Positions 33,367 through 44,802 are shown, counted from the first letter of the stretch. The stretch: DNA of 64,000 nucleotides from Linnemannia elongata (GCA_036320915.1 JAXBDG010000011.1:456501-520500), one strand, 5' to 3'. Made by a program: numbers and translations. The notes: a model not told the origin generated them from the sequence alone.

Positions 33367-34045
33367 CTACGAAATGAAAGAAAACAAGAGTGACAGTCCT
33401 TTTTGAGAACTCAATTGGTTTCAATTGTTCCTGCTGTGTGGAACTCAAATAAAATCGTGAAAGATATGATGCCCTTTTTGCATTCTTGGTGGAAGTCTGC
33501 ATGCAATTGCATCAATTGCTTCCTTGTTCCTTGACCTCTTGCAATGGCGAATGATGGGTCGACACTCCTTGTCCCCTACTATTGTTTTTGTTATCATCAA
33601 AGACAAGTAAAAAAAGACGAACCGGAGCAGAGGAGGAGAACAATTACCATTGGCACTGGCGATGAATATTAGAACTCCTTTTTGTTGTTGTTGTTGTTAT
33701 TGTTGTTGTTTGTTGTTCGACAGCAAATGAGCCCAATGATGCTGGGTGTGGCCATGTGTCTTTTCTGTACTGTGTCCTGTGTCCTGTGGTGCTTGTATCT
33801 GTGCCTTTTCTCTTCCAGTCCGCTCCTCCTCCTCCTCCTTCCCCTCCTTTTTCTTTTTCATTTTGCGGTCGGCTGTCCCTCACTTTCCTCTTCCTTTCTT
33901 CTTCTTTTTGCTCCACACACACACCTCTCCTCTACTCTCATACCTGCCACCCATACTCTCCACTGCCTTGCTCAAACTTGCATTTCTCTGCCATTTCGCT
34001 TCTCACTGCCAACACACATCCTTCAACTCATCACTCACATTCACC
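33367..34045. other. Intergenic region before the PQ-loop gene
   Basis: Contains a GTT-type trinucleotide repeat (33680-33720) and a long C/T-rich leader (33800-34045) in front of the PQ-loop gene. It may contain the missing 5' part of the exon at 33201-33366. Confidence 0.45.
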
Positions 34046-36825
34046 ATGGACACCTCTCCGCCGCAGTGTATAGGGTGGATTGAGGTATACTCTCATTCGA
34101 AATGCTCACCTTGTTGAATGTGGTGATGCCAGCAACCTTTTTGTGATAACCAAAAGTCTTCTCTTTTCACAATTGAACTTACTCAATACTTTGTATCTTT
34201 TTCTTCGTTGTAGACGATATTCGGCGAATGCGTTACAAACCAGAGACATGCCTGGAGTTTAATGCTTGGTATGATAAACCTCAACTGACGCCTTGCTTGT
34301 TGTATTGGGCACAAGTTCAGGAACCAATTCAGACCTAACGGACTGACCGAATCTTTTCCTCTTGCCTTTGCCAATTCATTGACCTATGAACTGAGCAGGA
34401 TACACGTCCATCTTTTGCTGGCTGAACGCCCAGATTCCGTAAGTTCATTAACGCATTAACGAAGGGCTCTAAGAATACTGGGACTGACTGGGTGGGGTTG
34501 TATGATCTTGCATACTGTTCTATCCTATCTTAACACGCACTCCCTCCTTCTGCTTCAATTGATATAGACAGATCATTGAAAACTTCAAGCTGAGCTCTGC
34601 AGGTGAGATATCACAAGGCGCTGGATCATTCGGCAATGTGGTTCTCGCACAGGGGACTGGGAGCAGGATAAGAGATCAAGATCAAGAGCAGGAACTGGAA
34701 TAGGGCAGGATCGACTCACTGGAGAGAAGGTGCTAATCTAGTGTGAATACACGACACGGAGGCTGTCAGCGAGGACATTATACCTCTCCATCCAAAAGTG
34801 TCAGGCATAGGCACCATGGGTTTATCAGACTGGAAAGGAGACTAACAAAGAAAGTGAGAGCATCCATGGACTTTTCCCACACCAGACATGCATACGCCCA
34901 CTCACCACAGCCCTACTTTCCCACCTCCCTCTTCTTGTATTCTTCATCGGCATTGGAATCATGGCAAACAGCATCGCTCTCACTCCCGTTTTTGATCAAT
35001 TGGCTGCTCGGTAAGTGTACAAAACATCGCCTCGTCGACGCATTTTTGCTTTACACTCGCCTCGCTCGTCAATGCATTTCTAGTCGGGTTTTTGAGTTTC
35101 ATAAACACACAGCTGACTCCCTCTCTTTTTTCTCTTGTGTATGTCAGGGGACATAAGCAATCTTATCGGATGTATTCTCACAAAACAACTTCCCTTTCAG
35201 GTGAGTTTCTTATGCTTTTGCTAGTGTGTTTGTTTTTGTTGTGGATGCTAACTGGTTGGGTATTTGAGTTGGTCCCGTGTCCAAACCCCATGCTACCCAT
35301 GTCCAGGATATATTTCCCCCCCTTTCTCTCCATTTCTCCCTCCCTCCTTTCGCTCACCTTCCAGTAATCCCTCTTTACCATCTACCCCCTTTTTTCAACC
35401 TTCCTATCTAACAACATGACCTTCCATCTTTCTTATTTCTATCTTACCTCTCGCCGGATCGTCAATCTTGGTCTTATTCACGAGGATAGCTATACCTCGC
35501 TATCTACTTTTGTATCGCAGACATAATCCTGTTCACCCAATGGATTTACTACTCACACCAGGAGAAGCGGCGGAAGTCTCTACCGGATATCGTTGTCGCA
35601 GACCTACCAGAGATCACCGAGACCGAGCACCATCACCATCGCCATCACCACACTCGCAGTCATCATCGCCCTTCAAATAACCAACGGTCTTCTGTTTATT
35701 CACAGCGGTCGAGACGGGGGACAATCAACACTACTGAAGGGATTCCTGCTATGGGACAAGGAGAGGATCTGGAAGTCAACCGGGAGGATGATATGGAGGG
35801 ATTAGATGCTAATGAGACTGTATCGCCCCTTTTGCCCCGTCCGCGGCCAAGGAGGGCTACCACAGCTTCGGATATTGCTCATCGCAGAAGGTAGTGTTCT
35901 AATCTGATTTGTCTAATTTTTCATGTTACTCTGGTAGCCTTGATTTTGCTATTGATATACTAAATCATTTATTGGTCATTATCACATTAGTACGTCGATG
36001 GTGTTGTTTGGATTAGTGTTGTTCACAATGCGCCAGACGATGCCAGGACTGGAACAATCAGGAGCAGGCATTTTGAGCTATAACAGCGGAGCAGCCAACA
36101 CTTATTCAGGGCGGGTGTTTTCCAAGAGAGGTCTAGACGATTCAGACCCAACCATGGGCGAAGAACCAGCACCAACAGACCCCAACATTATCCAACTCGG
36201 CCGCATCTTTGCCTGGGTCTGCACCGTCTTTTATCTATCCAGTCGTATGCCCCAGCTCTGGAAGAACTTCACCAGGAAATCTGTTAAGGGTCTATCGATC
36301 TTGATGTTCTTCTGGGCCGCCATGGGCAACTTGTCGTATACGCTTTCGATTTTGAACTCGAAGGATGCGATTAACCCGGAGACACGACACAAGTTCTTGT
36401 TGGAGGCTGTGCCGTATGTGTTAGGATCCTCGGGGACGTTGATGTTTGATCTTTCGATCTTTTGTCAGTGGCTTTATTACACTGGCAAGTTACGCGTGCT
36501 CGGGTTGAGACCGAAGAGATATCACCATCATCATCATCGGCGGCATCATTCGAGGTCGACAGTGGGTAGAGGGAGTCGAACCCAGTCGGGCTTGAATAGT
36601 ATGGTCCTGTCGCCTTCGGGGAGTCAGTCAGGATTGTATAATATTTTGGTGGATGAGGAGGATCCGGATGTGATTGAGTCTTCGAACGCAGTGACTCCTC
36701 AAATTGGAGGCGGTGGTGGTGGATTGTCGCCCTTCCAAGAGGAGGTGGGTCCATTGGATCATGAGCCCCAGCAGCACCAAAATCAGCAAGGTCATGGGTC
36801 TGATATCCGGTCACCACTTTTGTAA
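34046..36825 (+). CDS. PQ-loop repeat membrane protein (vacuolar/lysosomal amino-acid transporter type)
   Basis: Eight exons: 34046-34084, 34214-34268, 34399-34438, 34568-34602, 34972-35010, 35148-35200, 35490-35890, 35991-36825; 498 residues. PQ-loop 1 is CWLNAQIPQIIENFKLSSA; PQ-loop 2 is SSRMPQLWKNFTRKSVKGLS. Between them are INWLLGDISNLIGCILTKQL and YLAIYFCIADIILFTQWIYY, as in yeast Ypq1-3 and human PQLC2 cationic amino-acid transporters. Seven membrane segments are expected. A cytosolic-type insertion of about 150 residues in exons 7-8 and a long tail make it larger than Ypq1 (about 310). Both carry His clusters (EHHHHRHHHTRSHH and YHHHHHRRHH). The micro-exons were placed by frame and by the family sequence. 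Confidence 0.88.
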
Positions 36826-37715
36826 ACTACAGAGCGTCAAAATAAACAACAACATGATAATTGAATTGAGCAAGTACTTTGCCTGGTAACCTCATGAATC
36901 AACTATTCATCACCGACTGAGACGAACAAGGTTCCGGGTAAGAAATAGAGAAATGAGAACCTAGAACAGTTTACCAAGTTTCTGGGTTACTATACGCGAC
37001 AGAAAGGCAGGACGCGTTTGATTGAGACAAGGACTGTATTTGATTCCCTTTCACGTCGACCCTAGACAATCGTGCCTTTGTTTAATAAGCAATGATCATT
37101 GAGGTGACGGCAAAGCATGCCACTCACCAGGAAGGTGAAATATAAAAAACCCCTACCTCTGCTCCTTATTTTCGCGCTTTACGCCATACATACACACACT
37201 TCTATCCTACATCCCGGTTCCCTACCTTCTCACGCATCGACTTTACCTCTGTGCGATTCAAGACCTTTTACCCCCACCAACACATCCAACACATCCGACA
37301 GTCGAGTCTTCGAAGAAGGTTTCAACACCAACCAACCTACCCACTCACCACCTGTAATGAGTTAGGAACAAGTAAGAGAGTGAAGAATCGGGCAAGGAGA
37401 AGAATAGACAGCATCAACGAAGGCGGATACTAGACCACATGTCTTTTATTACTAAAGAATAAATGTAGCTATGAATGAGGAAAAAACCGACTATGATTTG
37501 AATATTTTGTGTTATGATGATTTGGGTTTCTACAAAAAGATGAAAGTCGAAGGAGTGATGAAGAAAAGATGAAACGTTGTGCCTGAATTTAATTAATTTG
37601 GGCACAAATGATAAATGATGAAACCATGCATGTTACAACAAAAATGACACATTTATCAGAATGGAATGGCGCACACATGCAACTATTTGTTCACCAAGTT
37701 TATATCTAGGCTATC

Positions 37716-37748
<33 letters not shown>

Positions 37749-37861
37749 CTTCCTACATTCTCAACAACTCACTTTTCGCCAATACCTGCGTCACCCTCTC
37801 TTCTTTCTACCTTCGCAGAGCAACACATATTCACCCCTTGCCTCACACGAAAAATATAACC
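36826..37861. other. Intergenic region before Sel1 gene I
   Basis: No supported gene. Pyrimidine-rich stretches at 37140-37340, and 29 T at 37720-37748 about 110 bp before the gene I start. The short ORFs have no recognisable content. Confidence 0.5.
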
Positions 37862-39146
37862 ATGGTGCAATCACTTGATGAGCATCAAGATCCCGGCATT
37901 CAAGTCATTCGTCTAGTCGGCAGCAACAGCAGGACAGTTCACATCACAACACACCAGGATCCGTCTTCCGGAAAACATATAGTCCTCTGGGCTGATATCC
38001 TTCAAGTTTTTCGTAGCGCTCTCTACCTCCAACACGGACAGAGGGTTCTCCCGTTTATGAAAGGCAACGACTTCAAAGAGTATGTTACGTTTCATGATCT
38101 TTTTGAGCTGCGCGTGGTATGCATGCCGCTGTTCGGGTGATTTCCAACCCCCCCCCCCCCCCCCCCCCCCTCCCCTCCCCGTCTTTGTTGTGCTGACACC
38201 TCTACTTTTTGCTATTTCCCCATTGTGCAAAAAAAAAAAAAAAAAAAATAGTCTGGATCCACCTCGGATTGCTGCTATCCCTAGTGCCATTTTAGACATT
38301 GTTATTGAAGGCTGTCCACTGGTCGATGACGATACCTGGCCTCCACAGGATCCGATGATTCAGGATCCATATGAGATGGAAGATACATTTATCGACCTAT
38401 CTGTCAGGAGAAACCCTGTTGAAGGAGACGAAATGGCAGCCATGGAGAACTATACCCATATGGACAGACCAAACTTTTTGGCTCGTGGACCTCAATTTTA
38501 TCCCGATAGGGTTGACAATAACTCTAGTCCTATGTTGCGCCCTCGGAACCGTGAGGGTATTGTCTTCGACTATGAGTATCTCTCGGTCGCAGATGATGTG
38601 CACTGGAGCACCAAGATCGGGCAACAAGGCGCAACGATCGAAACGCTTGCCGAAGAAGAGGACGCCGAGACGCAGTACCAAACGGGACGCGAATACGGTG
38701 GGCCAAATCCTACATCAAACGGTTATGTCCAAGCTATGGAATGGTACCTCCGAGCAGCCAAGCAGGGACACGTCAAAGCTCAGTGCGAAATAGGTCGGTT
38801 GTACGAAAATGGTCTCGGACGTCCGGTTGACATCAAAATGGCGTTCGAGTGGTACCTAAAGGCCGCAGAAGGTGGAAGTCTATTTTCCCAGAAACAAGTG
38901 AGCGCGTTTTATGCTAATGGACATGGTGGTGTTCCACGAGACGATACGAAGGCGCTCGAATGGGCCAGGAGGGCAGCTGAACAGGAACTGTGGGACCGTG
39001 AGTTTGAATCAGGTGAAATGTATGAGGTTGGTCGTGGCGCTCCTAAGGACCATGTGAAGGCCATGGAGTGGTATTCTAAGGCTGCGGACAAGGGAAGCGC
39101 TAGCGCTGTAAAGCGCCTCAAAGACCTCAAGAATAAATATTCTTGA
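37862..39146 (+). CDS. Sel1-repeat protein I with family N-terminal module
   Basis: Exons 37862-38079 and 38252-39146 (donor GTATGT, acceptor AAATAG), 370 residues. The module contains VHITTHQDPSSGK, SALYLQHGQRVLPFMKG; exon 2 starts LDPPRIAAIPSAILDIVI. The linker has one motif copy (RRNPVEGDEMAAMENYTHMD, then RPNFLARGPQFYP), with Glu where other members have the NPxY tyrosine. About four to five Sel1 repeats follow. The intron contains 23 C (38148-38170) and 20 A (38229-38248), which makes exact length calls there unreliable. Closest relative in the window is gene K (linker and repeat sequence). Confidence 0.87.
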
Positions 39147-39422
39147 CTAACTTTAATAACCCTTCACAATAAGTTGTCCAATTATTTTCTCTTGTTATCA
39201 GTTGGAGGAAGCGACGAAGGCAGAATGGCGACCTCTACTTGAATCAAGTCTACTGAAGTTCAGTCATCTGCCTTTTCTATGAACTTCGTTCTTCCTCTCC
39301 AACTTGGGAAAAGAACGTATAATAACTCCTTGTTCTCAAGTAAACGATGATGAAGAGAATTGTTTATCAATCTGTACTTTGCGTACTATGCTACGAGCGG
39401 CAAAAAAACACCATCGATAGAC

Positions 39423-40519
39423 TTAAATAAGCTGGAGGTAGTTGCTAGGTGCCATACCGATGGTCCCGTCCTGCTTGCGAGCCATCCACCACCTGAACTT
39501 GGGGTCAACAATGTCCAGAACCTCGCCCTTGATGAATCCCAGCTCGTTAGGATCCTCAGGGTTGGCCTTGTAGGAATACAATGCACGGGCCTTGTAGGAA
39601 AACAATGCATGGCCCTTGTAGGGAGAGTTCGGTGGTTCTGCCACCACAACTGAGCTCAAGTTATTATTGTCTTGGGACTGAGTAGCAGGGAAATAGGAAT
39701 GATGTTGAACTTTTCCGAGGTCATTTTTGTTCATACTGTCCTGTGTGCTGGCTGCAACTTGGGAGGCATTGCTAAGGCTCTCTGGAATGAGCTGGGGTCC
39801 ACGAGCAGAAGTATTTGGTTAATCGATATGACTGTAGTTCTCTAGAGCGACCAATTCGTCTCCATATGCTGGGTTCCTCCTGACTGGTGCAGTAGGAGGC
39901 CTGTCGCTATGAATGCTGCTGTTGTTGTCCACTGCCGTTCCAGAGCCTCCATATGCTGCAATCCTTCTTACTGCAAAGTCGCTGGGTGGGTCGATATGGT
40001 TGTAGTTTTCTAGGGCCGCCAATTCGTCTCCGTAGGCGGGGTTCCTCTTGATAGTCGAAGTGGCAGTGGCGAAAGTGACAGTAGATTTAGATTGGGGTGG
40101 TGTCTCCTCACGCGTCGTTGTAGCGCCCTCCTGTAGTCGCCCAGCAGTATCCAGCTTCATTTCGTCTTTGACAACAACGTCCAAAACAGCGCCCGGGATT
40201 GCAGCGATACGAGGTGGCCGAAGACTGTTATTAACAACAACAACGGATTCTTTAGCACTGGACAAAAAAAAAGGGGAGACAAAACCAGACAGTTTGAAAG
40301 ACGGTAGAATACTCACTCTTCAAAGTCAGCTCCTTTCAGAAACGGGAGCACACGTTGCCCACGTTGGAGATAGAGGGCGCCTGGAAACACCCTCAAGACG
40401 TCATTCCAGAGGACGATGGTTCCCGACCAACGGTCCTGATGGGTGGTGATGTGGGCAGTTTTGTCACTGCTGGCGAGTCGAATGACCTGGACATCATCGT
40501 CCTCGTCGGAAGGCCGCAT
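39423..40519 (-). CDS. Family N-terminal module plus Sho1-like SH3 domain (J), interrupted by an in-frame stop
   Basis: Exon 1 is 40519-40317 and exon 2 starts at 40224 (intron 40316-40225, GTGAGT...AACAG). The module has AHITTHQD, WNDVLRVF, ALYLQRGQRVLPFLKG, then LRPPRIAAIPGAVLDVVV and three linker-motif copies, the last reading NPAYGDELVALENYSHID. A TAA at 39821-39819 follows, where paralogues have an Arg codon (HIDRPN). The same frame then continues open (PNTSARGPQLIPESL...) to an SH3 domain at about 39620-39423: ALYSYKANPEDPNELGF, GEVLDIVD, RWWMARK, GMAPSNYLQLI, close to the SH3 of the osmosensor Sho1. Readthrough or a corrected base would give about 334 residues; strict translation gives 202 without SH3. 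No Sel1 repeats are present. Confidence 0.8.
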
Positions 40520-40997
40520 CGGTATATGGTGTTACAGTGAGTAAGAGTGATGTAGATGTTGAAAAAGAGTACGGGGTGTCGGCGACGTTGTGTGGGAAGA
40601 ATTCGAGAGAAACGAGGAGTAGGGAAACAACGAGGACGGTGTCATATCAAATGGTTGTATGTCTGCGCCAATTGGACAGTGTGGCGTTTTGTACTGTACA
40701 AGAAAGCATTCGAACGAATTTCAGGTACATTTTTTTTTTCCTTGTTCACTCATATTTATCACAGCTATTGTGATCCATATTTACTGCGTGCATTGGCTCG
40801 GAAAACAACATGAGCGCGAAAAGTAGGACCAAGAAGGTTGATCAGCCATGAACAAAGAAAAAAAAAGTTGCACCAGAAATTCCTCAAAAAAAAAAAAAAA
40901 AAAAAAAAAAAAGACGGCGCATGCTTGCATGTACAAAAAGCCACTCTATCCAAATGGTGCAGACGCACAATCGTATGATCCCTCGATGGTATCCAAA

Positions 40998-41032
<35 letters not shown>

Positions 41033-41112
41033 CAGGCATCCAACCCACTTCTTGCCAACACCTGCCCACTTTCTCATCTTTCTACTTTTGCAAGACAACA
41101 CAACATCACGCT
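40520..41112. promoter_or_regulatory. Divergent promoter region of genes J and K
   Basis: 593 bp between divergent start codons. It contains 27 A at 40886-40912 and 33 T at 41000-41032, an inverted pair separated by about 87 bp. No gene seen. Confidence 0.5.
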
Positions 41113-42581
41113 ATGGTGCATTCAAGCAATGATCATCAGGACATCGGAGTTCAAATCATTCGACAGGCTAACAAGAACAAGACCGTTCGCATTACCACTC
41201 ACCAAGACCCATCTTCAGGAAAAGCCATTGTCATCTGGAGTGATGTTCTGAGAGTCTTCCGTGACGCTCTCTACCTCCAACACGGACAAAGGGTCCTCCC
41301 TTTCATGAAGGGTAGCGACTTCAAGGAGTATGAATATTTTCTTAATCCATGAGCTCTGTGTGTACTTAATACTGTGGGTATTTTTTTTCATTGTATTGAC
41401 AACTTTTTGCTTCGCCATTAATATTTTCACCCTGGTGCTAAAAAAATAATAGTCTGGACCCACCTCGTATCGCCGCCATACCTGATGCGATCCTGGACAT
41501 TGTTGTTGAAGACTCTTCGCCAGTCGACAGCGCTCCAAGGCGCCCTCAGGATTCGACGACTGAGGAATCATATGAGAAAGAAGACACTGTAATCGACTTG
41601 TCTGTCAGGAGAAACCCTGTCGAAGGAGACGAACTGGCGGCAATGGAGAACTATACCCACATTGACAGACCAAACCTTTTGGCTCGTGGACCTCAACTCT
41701 ACCCCGACAGTCTTGGCAATGACACTAGTCCTTTGTTGCGACTTCCTTTCGACTATGACTCTCTCTCGGCCGCAGATATCCAAAAGCTTGCCGAGGAAGG
41801 GGACGCCGAGGCGCAGTACCTAACAGGATATCAGTACGTCGTACATCAGTTCGACGAACTTGGGCAAAATATTATTTCAAATGGTTATGCCCAAGCTATG
41901 GAATGGTACCTCCAAGCGGCCAAACAGGGACACGTCAAGGCTCAGCGCGAAATAGGCCGAATGTACGAAGACGGTCTCGAACGTCCGGTTGATCTCAAAA
42001 AGGCGTTCGAATGGTACCTAAAGGCAGCTGAAGGAGGATATGCACCAGCGCAGACAATTCTTGGGAAGTGGTACTGGGACGGTTCGGAAGGCGTACCAGG
42101 GAGCGATGAGTCAAAGGCGTTCGAGTGGTATCTTAAGGCTGCAGAGGGAGGAGACTCATTAGCCCAAAAACAAGTGGGAGAGTTATACTTTAATGGATGG
42201 GGCGGAGTTCTGAAGGATGAGTTGAAGGCGTTCGTGTGGTTCATGAAGTCAGCAGTGCAAGAAAACTCGTCCGCGCAGCTTATTGTTGCAGAGTTGTATT
42301 GTAGTGGATGCGAGGGAGTTCCACGGGATTATAAGAAGGCCAAGGAGTGGTATCTGAAGGCGGGAAGGAACGGACAAACTGATGCTTGGTATTGCCTCAA
42401 TGGAATTGATAAGCAAATTTTTTTTCAGGAACTATCGCCGGAACAACAACAGCAAGAATTACTATTACAAAAACGAGAACGACAGCTACAAGAGCAACTG
42501 CGACAAAAAGTTCAACACCGACGAGAACAGCAGCAGGGCAACAGCTCGAACTCGCAGCATAGCCCGCAACACACGCCTTGA
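41113..42581 (+). CDS. Sel1-repeat protein K with family N-terminal module
   Basis: Exons 41113-41327 and 41453-42581 (donor GTATGA, acceptor ATAATAG), 447 residues. The module has VRITTHQDPSSGK, DALYLQHGQRVLPFMKG; exon 2 opens LDPPRIAAIPDAILDIVV. The linker has one motif copy (RRNPVEGDELAAMENYTHID, then RPNLLARGPQLYPDSL). About six Sel1 repeats follow (AMEWYLQAAKQG, AFEWYLKAAEGG and so on). The C-terminus is a Gln/Arg/Glu-rich segment (ELSPEQQQQELLLQKRERQL) likely to form a coiled coil. It shares linker, repeats and tail with the 3' half of gene N. Confidence 0.88.
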
Positions 42582-43053
42582 TAAACATTTTACTTCACCT
42601 TGGTTTATTGAAAATAAAGGATTATTATACGATTTTCACCCTTTGATTTCACGCTGAACAGGAAGAAGGAAGACCATAAAAAGGCAGATCACTGAATTAT
42701 AGGAAACTTGATTCAAGTAAAAGGCGCCTTTGCCTTTGTTGCTTCTTCCAACTGATAGGCATCTGAGCGCGAAATGAGAATGTGAGACGAAGTAGGTTTG
42801 ACCAGTGATAAAAAAACAGACTAACGCGAGAACTCAGGTACAAATTTGGTGTGCCTGGATTTTTTCAACGCGACATGGTGCGGTCCACGGTGAAGAATAA
42901 AACAAGCCACGACCGATTCAGCTTTACTCCTTTTTTTCGCTTTTGCTTTTTTTGAACCCTTGCCCGCACCGTCCATCAACACCGACATAACCTTCTCTCT
43001 CTGCGGCACGATACACCCTTACCCATACTCTGCAATCATCTCTCACTTTACTC
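42582..43053. other. Intergenic region K to L
   Basis: 472 bp holding the 3' end of K and the promoter of L; no gene seen. The stretch before the L start is C/T-rich. Confidence 0.45.
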
Positions 43054-44664
43054 ATGCAACCCTCGGACGAAGACGATGATGATGTCCAGGCCTTTCGACT
43101 CACCAGCCAGGACAGGACCGTCCACATCACCACTCATCAGGACCCTTCGTCAGGAAAGATCATTGTACTCTGGAATGACGTCTTGAGAGTGTTCCCAGAC
43201 GCCCTCTATCTCCAACGTGGGAAACGTGTGCTCCCGTTTCTGAAAGGAGCTGACTTTGAAGAGTGAGTATCTACCGACTCTCTCAACTGTTTGTTTTTCT
43301 CGCTTTCTTTTTTTTTTTTTTTTTTTTTTTTTAGGTCCCTTGTTAACAAATATATTGTTGTTGTTAATAACAGTCTTCGGCCACCTCGCATCGCTGCAAT
43401 CCCAGGCGCTGTCCTAGACGTTATCGTTAAAGACGAATTGAAACAGGATGCTGCTGGGCAACAACAGGAGGGCGCTACAACAACACATGTAGAGGCACCA
43501 CCCCAACCCATGCCTGCTATTTCCATCGCCGCTGCCACTTCGACTGTCAAAAGAAACCCGGCCTACGGAGACGAATTGGCGGCTCTGGAAAACTACAACC
43601 ATATCGACCCACCCAGCAACATTGTAGTAGAAAGGAATTCAGCTTATGGGGTCGCCGGAGCAGCAATTGACAGCAGCAGCAGCAGCACTCATATAGACAA
43701 GCCTCGCGATGCAGCAGTTGCGAGAAATCCAGCATACGGAGATAAGTCGACAGCCCTGGAGAACTGCAATCACATTGATATACCAAGCACGTTGGCTCGC
43801 GGGCCTCAGTTCCATCCCAAAGAGGCTCTAAACTGCGGCAATGAATCGCCTCAACATGACACCCCAAAGACCGAGACGATACGACAGGGGTTGACAAATG
43901 ACAAGGACGACAGCGATACGGGGCCTACTTTGTCAAAGCAGGATCCAACTGTTGTCAAACCACATAATAATGTCGTGCTCCTAGACGTGTACCATGGGAG
44001 TGGAATAGGCGGTATGCGGAAGGATTATGGTCCAGCCATGGAATCTTATCTCAAGGAAGCTGAGCAAGGAAACTCTGAGGCTGCCTATAATATTGGTCAA
44101 TTGTACGAGTTTGGTCGGGGTGTTCCCAAGGATGAGTCGAAGGCTGTAGAGTGGTACATCTTGGCAGGAAAAAGGGGCCATCTTCGCTCGCAGAAGGAGC
44201 TCGGAGATCGATACGCTCGTGGCAGAGGCGTTCCTCGAGACTCATCGGAGGCGTTCAAATGGTACCTCTTGGCCGCCGAACAAGGACATCCAGATGCCCA
44301 GTTAGCTCTCGGCGAATATTACGATGGCGGCACTTTGGAAGTTCCAAGGGATTACTCAAAGGCCCAGTATTGGTACCTCACGGCCGCAGAGCAGGGTTCT
44401 AGGTCTGCGCAGATAAAGCTTGGCAAGATGTATTGGCGTGAAAGGGGCGTGTCGATTGATGAGGGGAAGGCCTTGATGTGGTATGAGGAGGCAGTGAGAA
44501 GACGCAGCGAAAATGCTCGGGATCAAACCAACGAATTCAACAACAGTATCCCGGATAGCGAAGAACTTCAGCTGCAGCCGGAACCAAGACAACGACGGCG
44601 GCGAGCGCAACCGCAACAGATTCAGATTTCGTTTGGTGATATTCTTAAAAGCTTTTTCGGCTAG
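43054..44664 (+). CDS. Sel1-repeat protein L with family N-terminal module
   Basis: Exons 43054-43262 and 43374-44664 (donor GTGAGT, acceptor ATAACAG), 499 residues. The module has VHITTHQDPSSGK, WNDVLRVFPDALYLQRGK, VLPFLKGADF; exon 2 starts LRPPRIAAIPGAVLDVIV. Three linker-motif copies follow: KRNPAYGDELAALENYNHID; a degenerate one with NSAYG; and ARNPAYGDKSTALENCNHID. Then four to five Sel1 repeats (GRGVPKDESKAVEWY and similar), a Gln/Arg-rich stretch and a hydrophobic tail FGDILKSFFG. Exon 1, the end of the intron and the linker are closest to gene J on the opposite strand. The intron contains 25 T (43308-43332). Confidence 0.88.
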
Positions 44665-44771
44665 GCTAGTTCGCAAAAAATACTTTCTGTATAGTCTCGA
44701 GTTCCTTAACATTCCAACTACATCTCCCCAGCTTGCCAAAAAGGAAACCTTTTAGTCGGACTTGGGCCTTT

Positions 44772-44802
<31 letters not shown>

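Noticed and set aside
33644..33922. Minus-strand ORF with Glu/Gly/Lys-rich sequence
   Set aside because: Antisense reading of the C/T-rich leader of the PQ-loop gene.
37117..37365. ORF with a hydrophobic start (LPLLLIFALYAI) as a small secreted protein
   Set aside because: Overlaps a C/T-rich leader-like tract, has no conserved feature, and ends in Thr/Ser/Pro low complexity.
39423..39734. SH3 frame as an independent small gene starting at the Met at 39734
   Set aside because: It is in the same frame as the upstream module, the sequence between the TAA and that Met still matches the family linker (SARGPQL), and no separate promoter is evident.
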